From the NCBI GenBank assembly GCA_027922465.2, contig BQMF02000275.1:186001-250000 (forward strand): DNA of 64,000 bases. Reading direction: 5' to 3'. Numbering within the stretch: position 1 is the stretch's first letter; each line of letters opens with the position of its first letter. A program made the position numbers and the translations under genes. The notes under the pieces are model-generated. The model was not told the DNA's origin. It saw only the letters and a list, made by a program, of their open reading frames with translations, and ran no database searches. Source of the DNA: Turritopsis dohrnii (lineage: Eukaryota > Cnidaria > Hydrozoa > Anthoathecata > Oceaniidae). Below are positions 34,356-57,851 of the stretch, in pieces.

Positions 34356-35223
34356 GGGCGACACGAGTTTTTTTTTCAGGCGCATGCAATGGAACATGTC
34401 TCCGGGGACAAAAACGCCCCCTGCAACAAAATGCAGTGTGCCCACGAGAAAGTGGGCACCTAACTTTCAAGAAGCATATCTCATGTTTTTCGTGCTTGTT
34501 TTTTTCAGGTTTTATACCAAAAGAAAGAAATTCTTTTGCTCTTTCTAAATATATGACATTTTTCGTAGAAAAATAAATTTTTAGGGAAATACAACGTGTT
34601 TCAAAAAATTGGAATCAAAAAATATTAACGCAGTTTTTGAAGGAAATATCCAATTAATTTTTATAAATAATATATTGATGGAATCCGTATCTTTTGATCT
34701 TTCTCATGGAAAAGTAGAAGAAGAGAAAATCGAAAAAATAAGTTTGGAAAAACTCATTTAATTTCTTAACGATCAATTAAGACAAAAGTTAACAGCAGTA
34801 TCTTTATTGTTTTAAGGTGAGAAATCTTTAATGTGACATTTGAGACTCTTAATTAAGATAATGGCCTACGTAAGATTTATTCAAACGTTTGAAACATTGG
34901 CTTTGTTAAAGTGAAAGTGACAAAAGATTGCTCGTTACAAGTCTGTTTTATTGATCATTACAAAATCAATAACCGTGTCGAAAGAAAAGGGGTCATTATT
35001 CTTTAAAATAAAATTTTTTACAAAATAACAACTTATATTTTTGGAAAGCTCCAACAGTATAAAAGCCGCATTGTATTGATGAAAATTCGAAAACTAAGTT
35101 TTGTTTTAAATCAGGTGCCCACTTTCTTGTGGACACACTGTAGATTTATTTTCTATTTTGTTGCAAGGGACGTTTTTGTTACCAGGGAATTTCGTTGCTG
35201 GAAACAAATTCCCATCGTGTCGC
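34356..35223. mobile_element. TIR element with GGGCGACACGA ends
   Basis: GGGCGACACGAG at 34356 faces TCGTGTCGCC ending at 35223, and inner blocks pair (CCGGGGACAAAAACG with CGTTTTTGTTACCAGGG; GTGCCCACTTTCTTGTGG with its near-complement). Under 900 bp and without a recognisable transposase. The frames 34155-34548 and 35076-35321 are shadows of it. Confidence 0.6.
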
Positions 35224-35788
35224 CATTCTCTAAAAATTGTCGCAGCACATTTTTGATAAACATTTTCTGGTAACCAATCAGAGTCATGCATACTACCATT
35301 AAAAATATTTACAAGTAGCATGAAAGTCTTAAAATATCGCTAAAGCAAAAATATTGCTGAAGGAAAAATTGATGGCTGATAAAAAAGATATATGTGAAGA
35401 CGAAGAGGCTGAAATTATTGATTTTTACCAGGAGGTCCAGAGGAACGGGAAATCTATATATTATAAAAATAAAAACAAAAAAGCTCGTCGATCACTTAGA
35501 TCAGAAATACACTGCCGAAAATTTGGAAAACATTTGTCATTCTCTTCATTCTTGCATGAAGGGAAGTGAAAAAGGCAAATACAAACAGTAACGCGGCACC
35601 AGGAGAAAAATGGAAATTCTTTGACATGAAGTCTATTTAATTTTTTAATATTCCTAATAAGTGACGACACGTGAAACATTTTCAGGCACATGCAATGGCA
35701 CAAGTCCTCCCATGTTGCCCTAGCTTTAGGATTCCAAATTACAAATATGCATACGCTCAGAATAATCTGCGTTATTATAGTTGTGGTT

Positions 35789-36061
35789 ATAGACCATTCC
35801 TGGATTCTGTTTAAACACTAAATACACCTTTCCCGAAATTCTGTTTAAACTCTGTGTTATTGCCTAGCTTCTAAGTTTCGCCTCGTTTCCATGTTCTTTA
35901 TTGTTTTTCTAATTGCATAATGTTCTCAGTAAGTAATAGTTACTCGTTCTTTCAGTTCCCCAGTGGAATAATTAGAAGTAATTAAGAGTTTGAAAAAGAG
36001 GCGAAACTTAGAAGCTAGGCCATAACACGGTGTTTAAACAGCAATTCGGGAAAGGTCTATT
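35789..36061. mobile_element. MITE with TATAGACC ends
   Basis: The left arm with CTGTTTAAAC...TTGCCTAGCTTCTAAGTTTC and CGCCTC pairs with GAGGCGAAACTTAGAAGCTA...TGTTTAAACAG...GGTCTAT on the right, about 75 bp of inverted repeat. The left arm also has an internal duplication of its CTGTTTAAAC block. No coding capacity. Confidence 0.6.
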
Positions 36062-36339
36062 GTAGCCGAGTTATCGTGTTTTTCCTTTCTTTTTCTTGTA
36101 ACGTTCTATACCAGAGCAGAAAGAAAATTTAGACCAGTTCTCCTTATAATTTGCATACAACAAAATAATAATGCCAAAGTATCGAGAGTGCTCAACTAGA
36201 GAGGAGCTTTATCACAAGTTAACTAGCATTACAGAACTATAAGTTTCATGTATCTACTACAATTATCAGCTGTATACTGTTGAAAAAATGACTTGTACAA
36301 ATTTAAAAGTACTTCAAAAATTTAAAAGTACTCGAAAAG

Positions 36340-36800
36340 TCATTTACGACTTTTATAAAAATAGCTAGTCTTTTGACTTGAAATTAGCAAGCAAGAATCT
36401 ATTAACGTGCCGGCATTTATTAAAGGATTTCGGATCGTTTGTTTAACAGTACCTTTTTGTTTTGGGTAACGAAGAATTTCAAGTTTCTCTTGTAAACATA
36501 ATTGGCACAATTTAGATGAATTTAAATACGCATAAACACGTTTCATAATTGGCCATTTCATAATAGAAGCGCTCCCATCATCTTTTAACGACCAAACATT
36601 ATCAGATAAGGCGGTGCTGTACCAGTATTTTTCGTGTCTGAATGATGTGTTATGGCCCTGGAATCGATCTTTGAACTCTTGTGCTGTAAGGCCAATGTAT
36701 ACTTTTTTTTTTCAGGCAGTGACATTACATTTGTAAATGACTGATCGAGTATGGCAAGTTTCTGCTCCTTACCAGTATATCCACTGTTCTTCAGGACTTC
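36340..36800 (-). pseudogene. Penelope-like element GIY-YIG nuclease remnant
   Basis: On the minus strand, allowing one frame change, the sequence reads YIGLTAQEFKDRFQGHNTSF, then EKYWYSTALSDNVWSLKDD, IMKWPIMKRVYAY, CQLCLQEKLEILRYP and RNPLINAGTLIDSC. This order (YIGLT, H..SFR, LS..VW.LK, I.W.I, C.LCL.EK..I, RN) is the C-terminal GIY-YIG endonuclease domain known from Penelope-like retroelements and related cnidarian proteins. The GIY half upstream of YIG is damaged by a frameshift and a T-rich run near 36701-36712, and no reverse transcriptase is seen next to it. Confidence 0.7.
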
Positions 36801-36820
36801 TTCATATTAAGTTGGTTTAA

Positions 36821-36992
36821 GGGGGGTTTACACGTAGAGATTCTTGAAAAATATTTCCTTTAAGCTGGTGTTTTAAGGTCTTAAATTTAAGTTGCATATC
36901 ATGAATAATTAATGAGTTGAGACGCTGAAGCTAGCATTAAAACACCTGCTTAAAAGAAAAATCTTTAAAGAATCTTTACGTGTAAACCGCTC
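36821..36992. mobile_element. MITE with GGGGTTTACACGTA ends
   Basis: About 170 bp; GGGGGGTTTACACGTAGAGA with AAGCTGGTGTTTT on the left pair with AAAACACCTGCTT and TCTTTACGTGTAAACCGCTC on the right. It abuts the Penelope-like remnant. No coding capacity. Confidence 0.65.
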
Positions 36993-38394
36993 TTTACATG
37001 TTCTCAGGGTCCTGAGAGACCATCTTGAAAAGTAGATTGCCAACCGATCATACAGATACGCTGTGTGTAGGCAATCCACATGATCGGTGTGATGTCTGTT
37101 GGTCCAATATTATTTACATATTTCTTTTGTGAATGAAACTTTAATGTTTCTTGATATATAATATGAAATGTTTGAAAAATCGGATTTCTTTTATGGACTT
37201 TGCTGACCAAACCAAACTGTGATAAACTGTTAATATCCCGGTGTGCGAGAAAGCTTTTAAGTGATCTAAGTCTTTTTGTAACGTCCAATCTATTATTACT
37301 ATTATTGTTATTATTATTATTAAAAACATATTTACACAGGTTGACTTCGTCAGAAAAATAAAATTCTGCTATAAATGAAGGACCTGCAACATAAGATAAA
37401 AACTATATAAAACATACTGGCTGGCAAGAATAAATCAGAAAAGAATTTAGTCTGATAAAGCGATTGTAAACGAAATTAAGGTCACTAAGTATTTTGCAAA
37501 TTAGACATAAGCAATTGAACTCAATCAAAATATAGCCGCCCGAAGCGCGATGAGTACTGAAGCAATCAACTGCACAGGAATGAATCATTATTATTTTTCG
37601 TTAATTTTGTCCTTAATTTTTAATATCTAATCACTCCACACTAACTTCTATCTTTTTTATAAAGAACAACGATAAGAACATAAGTGACGTTACAGATTGG
37701 TGACAGCTGTTTTCAGTGCATTTAAAAAAGGTTATTTGGAACCGAAAGAAAATTGTAAATACGAAAAAAAAAAAATAATTGTAATTTCCTACTAAATCAG
37801 ACTTCCTTTTTAAAAAAGATTTCGTTGAAATGTTGACAACAGAATCATTGTCCTTTCCAATTTTCATGTTTATCAGAAGAAATGTTACGACAAATATTTC
37901 CCAATGAAATCATCTTTTAGGATTAGAGTCTTTCATCAGTCTGTCACAAGACTTACTCGTGATGTTCTAGGAATCATTTTAAGAAAATTACTTTTAGGGT
38001 AAAGATTTCGAAAGTATCTGTCACATTGTTGTTAAAATTCTCTGAATATGAGACGATTGATACAAATACCAGAAAGAAATCTAAGGAAAACAGGAATTTT
38101 AATTTAAAAGATTATTTTGTGATTTGTATGTTATTTTCTTTTACATTTGTTCCAAACGCAAAAGGAGAGTAGAGTAGAAAAGAAGAATAGCCATATGGAG
38201 AAAATAAATTATGAGTTCAAATCCAGCCTCAGGTAATTTTTACATACTTTTCTTTCGATCTATTTGACGGTGGCAACTAAGGCAAGAAAGCCCTGGAGAA
38301 GAGGAATACGTTCGTATTACCTTTGCAAGCGTTTGCCTTTTTTTTTCTTAACTCTTGTTCAATGATAACATTATAACATTCATTCATCTGTTTA
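36993..38394. other. No gene supported
   Basis: Contains a TTATTATTATTATT microsatellite near 37290-37322 and a half copy of the AACCTCGT foldback family near 38279-38305. The minus-strand frame 37004-37288 has no family features I recognise; given its position it may be an upstream part of the Penelope-like relic. Confidence 0.35.
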
Positions 38395-38715
38395 GCACAA
38401 TGGACGAGATTGACCGCCCAGGTGAAATCCTATGTAAGAAACGCCCACCTATCAACTTAAAAAATCGCCCCGAAATACAAATAGGAGAGGAGTCACGAGA
38501 CGAAGTTGACAGCTGTAGTTTATTTTCAACCAAGTCACCGAATATTGACACAAAGTTAAATAGCCATGCCACTGTATCAGTCACCAAATTCAGCGTGACA
38601 TCTGAAGTTACCGGTAGCAAATCTTATGCCCCACCAACACAACCAATAGCACTGATGGACGATTCGGTGTAAACGTTTAGCGAAAGTGCTCAGTAGAAGA
38701 CTGACACAAATGATG
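38395..38715 (+). pseudogene. Truncated, frameshifted copy of the caspase prodomain
   Basis: From 38400 the frame gives MDEIDRPGEI, KNRPEIQIGEESRDEVDS and KFSVTSEV, collinear with MDEIDRHGEG, KNYPDPSSGDESHDEVDR and KFRTDEFEI of the intact caspase at 56405-57661. The sequence before the ATG (TTTAGCACA against TTTAGTACG) also matches. At about 38625-38635 the match moves to another frame, where NSTDGRFGVNV aligns with NSSTDGRFNLNF; the original frame stops at 38672. Similarity fades before an AAGAAG microsatellite (about 38747-38765). The p20 and p10 domains with catalytic residues are absent, so no protease can be made. Confidence 0.8.
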
Positions 38716-39885
38716 AAGTTACTACTTCTAATCGTGCTATTAAGTGAAAGAAGAAGAAGAAGAAGAGAAAAGAAAAAGAGATCATAAAGTTTTATTATTG
38801 TTTTTTTATCGTAAAAAAAGTTGCTCATAATCGGAATGTTTTTGTTTCAGCAGTAGTAATAGTATTCGCAATTTTTTTACCATGGGGAACGCTTGCATTC
38901 CCAAGCAATACGAACTTTAATAATAGGGAAACAATAGGGACATCTGATGGTTTGGGGGGTCCAGGATGTTAGAGATGAGCTGACAAAAAACATTTTTAAA
39001 ACCATACTAAAAACGAAAGCCTTTTTTGGATGTGATGTCACCGAAGTCTTTAATTGACGATATCTCCATGTCGTAATGAAACAATGTTATACATTTCTTT
39101 GATCGGTTTACCATAGACATATTAATACATATCGTATTTCTATGGCTTTTCGAATTATATTAGATGGATACACTTTCCGTTCACCATTACCTGATTTTTA
39201 CTCTCCATCAAATTTTTACGATGGATTTTGACTCAAAATTTTCGAAATTAAAACGGATAAGTTAATACGCGTGTGATGTGCATCATCTGCTTTTCATTTG
39301 GGAAAGAGGGATTTTTCAAATTTAATCAACTTCATCATGCAGTATTTAGTGTATCACGTTATGACTCCGTTGCCCTTTTTACTGCGCTCTTGACAAACTT
39401 ATCAGGGGCATATCAACTGGTTTTATTTTGGTCTTAGAGGAAGCTATAAGAAAGCTAAAGCGTACCTGCAGATGTGAAGAAGAACACTTATCGCTATGAC
39501 GGGTGAAAGTGACTGTAAAGTCTCGGTTTGCGTGTGAATTTAATTAAAAGCATGCACAGTTAAAAATACTTTACATTGTAAGGAAAATGAGCTCGAACTT
39601 CACGTTCAGTTCTTTACTTAAATGCCTCAAATTTGAAAACTCCATATTTTTTGGTTACATGAATAAAACTTCCAATACATTTTTTCTTTTCAGTTTTTTT
39701 TTGACAATAGAAAAAAGGTAATGAAAAATCTATATCTTACTTGTTGTCTAGATACACATAAGAATAAAGGTTGGGCACGCTGAAACGGTACCGTTTATAT
39801 ATCAATTGCCCTTGACAACAGGCACCTTTACAATAAAGGGTTTTTGTTTCATTGTTCATACATAAAGAAACAGCTCAAATGAAGG
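38716..39885. other. No gene seen
   Basis: Sequence between the caspase pseudogene and the 3' end of CFAP68. No caspase p20 or p10 motifs (SHG, QACxG) were found here in any frame. No other feature supported. Confidence 0.4.
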
Positions 39886-41598
39886 TCATATATTCTTCAT
39901 AGTATATAGAAGCCTAGGATCTCTGTACGCTGCCTTGGATGTGCTTTCGAATTGGTTATAGTGTCTCTTGTAAGCAGGTGGATCAAGTTCAGGTTGGTGT
40001 CGCGGAAAAGTACGTGGTTCACATGCTTTCCCTAATATAAGAAACAGAAGCAGTTTACAGATGAAATTAAACAACTTACTCCTAACGGCATTCAATCCAA
40101 TATACTGTAGTCAGTTTTCACGCAATCCCATCAACTTTGCTTTGATTACAAAGATTACAAACGAGGTGAGGGCTGCAATGACAGATAATTTCTGAAGTTA
40201 TGGGTGGGAGTACTTATGCTCTAAGTTTGCATCGATGTAGTACCTTTTTAGTACTTTTCAATGTGGGCCCTGAAGCCCGTGTTGACATGTACATGAAAAC
40301 TTGAAGAACATCTATTGATTACTTACCGACTTACTTTCATTTTTATACCGATTACACGAATAAAATTACTCAAAAAGTTGGAAGATTTTGTCTGTCAGAC
40401 CCACGTTGTGGTAATACTATGATAATGTTAATCAATCAATTTTCAATCAGTCAAGTTTTTATATTATAAATAAGTTCATATAAATAATTTATAATTATTT
40501 TGAGTATTTTGGAGACCATATCAATAGTTAAGAGCTACTAGCCACCAAAAAAATTAAAAGACAACTAGACATAACTAAATAAGATGGATTTTAACTCAAG
40601 ATTTCAGTTTATTCAGCAAAAAAATTGTAACGATTTTATTCCTGTCATAAATAGATCTTAAATTTTTAATTTAACACATTTTTGTTGGGTAGATAGTTAG
40701 TTTAGAAAAAGAATTCAGAGGAAATTTACGAATGTTATGCTTCAGAAATAGCGAGGTATTATAGGCGTGAAATGGACTGGAGGACAAAGTTATAAGGAGA
40801 ACAGCTTTTTACAAGCAGGAAACATGATCAAAGTAGGTAAATTTTGCTCCAAATTTAACAAGCTTATTTCAAATGTGAATGAAATATTGTAATAGGTTTT
40901 GTAGAAAGAAGTAAGAGGATGTAAGAGAAGAAAATTATGTCCTGGAGTTGATGAAATTGTGCATTGGATCAAAAATTTTCCTCAATAACAACAATAGACA
41001 TAAAAACACGTTCTAGCTATAAGTAAGAGAAGTAGACAACAAAATATATAAAGTCCTTTGGTATAGAAGGAAAATACTCCATAAATGAAATTAACCAATT
41101 CTCATCTAGGAGCTGTGCTCCAATTGTACATTTCAGATGGTCCATGCATGTATATGGTTTTAACAATATACTCATTAATCACGTTTTTAAAACAATGAAT
41201 ACTTACCACCAAGTAATTTTACATGGGTAGGAAGTTCTGAAATTCTTTTCTTAGTTTTAAAATCCAAAAAATGTGTTGTTTCAAAGTAGTGGCTGAACTA
41301 AAAAAGAAAGAAATATATAACTATATAAATATATAGTTCATGGTTCATTGTGACACCAGTTCATATTAAGAAAAATCTTTTAGATTACTTGTGATGGTAT
41401 TGGTTTATTTTTAGCGAGATACTGGACGTCATATCTTTCTTCATTCCAGTTGCCAATAAGTGTATCCGATTTGAAGCCCGTTTCGTTCGTTGTACATCGC
41501 CAACCAAATTGTTGGAATTTGTTTCCATCAAAAAAGTCATAAACCTCTCCATTGCCACTGGCGGCCATATGAGTAAATGGAGGTATTTTGTGCTCCAT
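39886..41598 (-). CDS. CFAP68: Cilia- and flagella-associated protein 68 (C11orf1 homologue)
   Basis: Three exons, 41598-41389, 41297-41207 and 40031-39886, GT-AG with consistent phases, 148 aa (the human protein is about 150). Exon 1 carries GEVYDFFDGNKFQQFGWRCT, TNETG and LIGNWNEERYDVQYL, then PIPSQ; exon 2 starts FSHYFETT; exon 3 carries FPRHQPELDPPAYK. These are the hallmark segments of CFAP68: FQ(Y/F)GWRCTTNE, LMGNWNEERYD, SHYFETT and FPGHQPELDPPRYK. CFAP68 has been placed by structural studies inside axonemal doublet microtubules. The start Met opens the homologous reading frame and is divergent from CFAP91, 213 bp apart, which suggests joint control. Intron 2 is 1.2 kb, intron 1 only 91 bp. 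Confidence 0.92.
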
Positions 41599-41811
41599 TT
41601 TGCCGATCTCCAGATAAAAAGTTACCGAAATAAGTGTTTGGACCGATTACATTCTTCTGCCATCTTTGTTTACACAATGCTGTACCATTTTAAATCATTC
41701 CATCGTTTCCATGGTGAAAACTCATGTTGCTCTTGCTATAATAATGGGACCTATCATGATCAGGAGGCCAGTCGATATTTTGTGGAAAGATTTTAATTCT
41801 GTTGCTTCATA
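41599..41811. promoter_or_regulatory. Divergent CFAP68/CFAP91 intergenic region with X-box-like site
   Basis: Only 213 bp separate the two start codons. At 41705-41720 GTTTCCATGGTGAAAA resembles the RFX X-box (GTTNCCATGGNAAC), the usual switch for motile-cilium genes. Both genes are axonemal, so a shared bidirectional promoter is likely. The site match is by eye, with one weak half, and no transcription start has been mapped. Confidence 0.55.
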
Positions 41812-53472
<11,661 letters not shown>

Positions 53473-56404
53473 AATAACTGTTAATACTTTCAAGTTTCAA
53501 GTGTGCCGGCATCTTTCGTCAATAACATTAGGTCAGGTTTGACCTCGTTTTCAAGTTGAGTATTAATCAAGATTTAGCTCAACAACAAATTATTTTATTG
53601 CTATGTCATTATGTTTCAATGCTTTATAAGTATTAAGAATCGATACGAGGTGAAACCAGCTCTGTCGTAATTGACGAAAGGCCTATCCACAATTGAAGAT
53701 AGGAAATCCACTGTCTGTCCTAATGAAAATTTGCTTGGTTTTTTACAAGAACATTCTCTAGAAGAATGCTGCGGAAGATAAGACTTGAAAAATGAGAATA
53801 TTTCTTCACATATCATCAAGGAAGATTTTTGAAAGTGATATGCCCCAAACTGTCATTCGTACCTTGCTGGTTTGACACCAGAATTTTTCCTGAATAATAT
53901 CGATATCGTGTTTTGCGTTTGATGGGTAATTCTGTATGTCCATGACACCATCATCGTTTGATGATAATCAAATGATGATAATCCTTCTCCTCGTCACACT
54001 AAAAAATCGGCTTTATTCCAACCATTACTTTGCAGTTGATTCAACTGAATTGATGATTTCGGATATAAGAATACACATGTAAATATATGTTTTAGTTTTG
54101 TACTTATTTGACAACAACCTGTGAGTATTGTCACGGTGACAAAATGCTTGTATTTTTTACTGAGGAAATTATGTAAATACATGATTATGTTATGTTAGTT
54201 AAGTTAGCAGTTTCATAACTCCCCCATCCATTGCCCCCATCTATATATCGCAACATCGCAGCCCTCATCCATAAAATCATTTTAACTTGAGTCATTATGA
54301 CTGTGAATGCTGAAAACATCATTGATATTCAACTTCAAAACGAGGCGAATATAATTTATGGATATCCTAACCCAAACATTTTTACTCCGGAGTAGTTGGT
54401 TTTTGTGATTCTTGTTTTAAAGAATCGAAACGAAAAAGTGGCTAAGGTGTAAGCATGGTTGTTTCTAAACTATGCATGTGAAATTTCAACAAAAATATTT
54501 TTAATTGCCTCGCTACGATCTAAATAATGAAGGATGATGGATGTGGTTGCTATTGTAAGAAAAAGAATTTCATTTAAAAAGTTATGTAATGTAGACGGGT
54601 CTTAAATCTTCATGCCTGAATGATTAGCGATTATTAATTTATTGTGCATTTTTCTTGTAGCTATTCAGCAATTAAAATTTAATACGATTGTTAGGTGAAT
54701 GATGAATAACAAGTTTGAAATATACCGTACGATTATAAACAAATTATTTCGAAGAAGAGGTTTGAATGTTCAAGAATCTTTTAAAATACTCTCCAGCAAG
54801 TCTACTTTATCTCAAGTAGGAACTTTTTATATTTTGTTGAAGTCCATGATATCTGGCATTGATTAAAATCATTTCTCTGTCATGTATTACATTCTTTGTT
54901 TTGATAAGCTTTTGATCGAATCTGTCATTTTGAACTGGTTTTACAACTGAAAGAGCCAGCTTTGTTGATATAATTGTGTTTGAGATCTTCTGAAAAGTTT
55001 TGTAGCTGTTTAAACACGAAATCTTCTTGCTTCGTTGGTGTGAATAAACAACTCAGTACCTCTTTTATATTAAAGTTTACATAAGATTCAAAATTTTATG
55101 GGTCTTGTGTGCTGATCACAGGGAATTTTTACTTGAGTAAGGGAAAAAAGTTTCAGACAGATTTTGATGATCTGGGTCTTTAAATAGCAAATATTTTTTC
55201 TGAATGTCTTTTTTATTTAAAAAAAAGCGAGAGGAGGACGGTAGGTGGGATCTTCTGTTGAACTTTAATAACGTGCCTCAACTTTTCTTGTGACGATATA
55301 AACATTTCTTTCATTTAGTTTTAGACTTTGCTTTCGTAATAATAAAGAATGACGAACCCTAGTGAGGAGACGTTCATTGATAGGATTGACTCTACTAACG
55401 GGTAAGTTTCGGTTTCCGATTTTTTGCTTCCAATTTCTTTGTCTTCTTTTACCATTATAATGACTCGGATTTGGTCGCATGCGAAGGGACTTTCTGGAAG
55501 TACTGACACATGTCACATGTCACAAAAACAATACTATATATATTTTTGTGTTGAGTTGTGAAATATTTGTGACCATGTACTAATTGTGTACATGTCAAAC
55601 ACCCGTTTGTTAAATAAGTTTTGACGCCCAAATTGATCTTCAGCACGTTGCTTGGGCGTAACATCGTAGACATGCTTTGTCCAAAACTGTGCCTCTCTAG
55701 AAATACCCGGCGAATGTTTTTCTTTCCAATTCTTTGTTGAGGTTAAATGAGACACTGAGATTGGCAATAAAATGGTGGTTTTCGAAGTGAATTGTCAATG
55801 CTCCATTATTATATAGAGAAACTTTATCTGCATAAAATATTTATCCTTATCGCTACTTCAGAAAACAATGAGATTATGGAAAAGAAATTTAAGCTTGTTT
55901 AATCAGAAATATAAGGAACCCAAGAACGAAGAAATACTGGCATGCTTTATGACAAACACCCATGCTAATACGGATTTTATTCCCATGACAAAAAAAGAGT
56001 TGAAATAAAGAAAAGAAAGCTAAACAAATTGATAACAGAACTCTCTTTAAATCCGTGGTGGAATCAAATTCTACAATTCGTGATGATGCTGTAAAATGTA
56101 ATAGAAGGATGCTTCTAAAGTCTAATACATATTTTCAACCTGCACAAGGTTTCTTTTAGAAAAATATAATTTGACAAAAAAATTACCGTTAGAAAGTTTT
56201 CTCGAAGAAAAATTTTTTACAGGAACTTTCAAATTGAAAGTTTTCTCGAACTAGATATTCGCGAATCGGGATAAAATTCGCGATAGTTTTCGCGGAACAT
56301 TTCTGCACCTACAGCGGTTTCACATGAAAATATCACGTGTCTTTGATAAACGCAATTTTTGTCCATTTCATTGTATATTTTCTCTCTTTTAAGAACTTTT
56401 AACC
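53473..56404. other. Intergenic between CFAP91 and the caspase; no gene supported
   Basis: AT-rich. Overlapping minus-strand frames at 55265-55767 include VTCDMCQYFQK, faintly like the zinc-binding part of a retrotransposon integrase, but the frames are broken and I do not call a gene. At 56190-56310 TTTTCTCGAA and TTCGCGAATC-type motifs and a TTTCTGCACCTAC end look like one side of the MITE family seen at 44598-45133, about 90 bp from the caspase start. Confidence 0.35.
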
Positions 56405-57661
56405 ATGTCATTTAGTACGATGGATGAAATCGATCGTCATGGAGAGGGTCAAGGTCCACGTGAACGTTCGCCCTTTTCGTTAAAAAACTACCCAGATCCC
56501 TCCTCTGGAGATGAATCTCACGATGAAGTGGACCGTCCTAGTTCACTGATGCCAGAGACACCAAGAAGCGAGCCGGAGTTAAAAGTCAGTAGTGATGATG
56601 AAAGAGACAATGCATTCATGATTTCAGATGAAGCGGTTGTCAAGTTCAGAACAGATGAGTTCGAAATTATAGAGACAACTGAAATATCGAAAGAATCTAC
56701 CGATGGGGCGCCAAACAGTAGCACTGACGGACGGTTTAATTTAAACTTCATGAAACACAGTCCACTGTTAGAAAGACGTGTAATGGAGAAAACCGACAAA
56801 GAAGGTATTGTTTCACGTCATGTGACGTACTGGCCGAAGGAACCGTCAACGAAACACGGCAAAACCAAGCATGAAGTCAACTCTGACTATTATTATCAAA
56901 TGAATACTTTTCCACGTGGCCGGTTGACGCTGATAAATGTGGAGAAGTTCCAAAGGTCCAGCGGTATGGCTGACTATCCCCGCCACGGTACCAATCGGGA
57001 TGCAGACAGCCTGTGTAACTTGTTTTTGGAGTTAGGGTTTGTCGTTGACCGATTTGATAATCCATCGAAAAAAGAAATCCTTAGCATTCTGTCAAAAGCT
57101 TCAAACGAAGATTACAGCAGTCTCAGTTGCTGTGCATGCGCTCTTTTAAGTCATGGTGAAGAGGGTATAATATACGGAACAGACGGCTACGTTAAAATAA
57201 GGGAAATTACCAGACTATTTCGTTCACGCACTTTAGCCGGTAAACCGAAGTTCTTTTTATTCCAAGCTTGTCAAGGATCAGAATATATGGATCCACTGGA
57301 TTCTGTCGATGGTCCAGGTCATCAACTATCAGAAAAAGAAATGGCCCTAACACTACCATCAGAGGCAGATTTCTTGTATGCTTATTCTACTGTACCTGGT
57401 TTCTACTCATGGCGGAATTCCAGACGTGGTTCTTGGTTCATTGAAACACTGGTTGCGGTATTTCGAGAGTCTGCTCATAAGATGGATGTACTACGCATGT
57501 TGACGCGTGTGAACGCACATGTAGCGCATCGCAAGTCGCGAACAGATGACGCACAAACGGACGATAAACGCCAGATCGCTTCCATAGTAACGCAGATGCG
57601 AAAAGATTTCTTTCTGTTTCCACCTAACGGACCTTTAGAACAACACACAACCTCTTCATAA
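56405..57661 (+). CDS. Executioner-type caspase, single coding exon, 418 aa
   Basis: One uninterrupted frame. Residues 1-150 are an acidic, Ser/Thr-rich prodomain without a recognisable CARD or death-effector fold. The p20 part has GTNRDADSL near 195-203, LSHGEEG with catalytic His250, and FFLFQACQGSEY with catalytic Cys289; the pentapeptide is QACQG rather than the common QACRG. The p10 part has YSTVPGFYSWRNSRRGSWFIETL, the substrate pocket typical of caspase-3/7 types, and ends after QMRKDFFLFPP. The linker holds DSVD-G (299-303), a likely maturation site, and the prodomain holds DEID (7-10) and DEVD (40-43), canonical caspase cleavage motifs. The start chosen is the first Met; Met6 is an alternative and is the one matching the pseudogene at 38400. 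No intron is needed, unusual here, so a retrocopy origin is possible. Convergent with MED4. Confidence 0.93.
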   Translation: MSFSTMDEIDRHGEGQGPRERSPFSLKNYPDPSSGDESHDEVDRPSSLMPETPRSEPELKVSSDDERDNAFMISDEAVVKFRTDEFEIIETTEISKESTDGAPNSSTDGRFNLNFMKHSPLLERRVMEKTDKEGIVSRHVTYWPKEPSTKHGKTKHEVNSDYYYQMNTFPRGRLTLINVEKFQRSSGMADYPRHGTNRDADSLCNLFLELGFVVDRFDNPSKKEILSILSKASNEDYSSLSCCACALLSHGEEGIIYGTDGYVKIREITRLFRSRTLAGKPKFFLFQACQGSEYMDPLDSVDGPGHQLSEKEMALTLPSEADFLYAYSTVPGFYSWRNSRRGSWFIETLVAVFRESAHKMDVLRMLTRVNAHVAHRKSRTDDAQTDDKRQIASIVTQMRKDFFLFPPNGPLEQHTTSS

Positions 57662-57689
57662 CTTCTCTAAAATTTTTAGTTATTTTGAC

Positions 57690-57851
57690 GTTTGATAAGT
57701 GGAACCTCTGAGGGACAGATTTTTCGTGATATTTTACTTTTCTTTATCAACCAGTGGAATTCTTCCATATTTCTTTGCTAAAACAAACCAAGTGATAGGA
57801 GTTAATGAAATAGGAACAGTTCCACTTATGGAAAGTTTCACTTATCAAGCA
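57690..57851. mobile_element. Small inverted-repeat element 3' of the caspase
   Basis: GTTTGATAAGTGGAAC on the left faces GTTCCACTTATGG and GTTTCACTTATCAAG on the right, about 160 bp, in the 468-bp gap between the caspase and MED4 stops. Short and imperfect. Confidence 0.4.

Noticed and set aside
38200..38240. GAGTTCAAATCCAG, a good Pol III B-box match
   Set aside because: No A box at the proper distance and no tRNA fold; probably chance or a tiny SINE relic.
55265..55767. Cluster of minus-strand frames with VTCDMCQYFQK, reminiscent of a retroviral-type integrase zinc motif
   Set aside because: The match is a handful of residues, the frames are broken, and no HHCC spacing or catalytic DDE was found.
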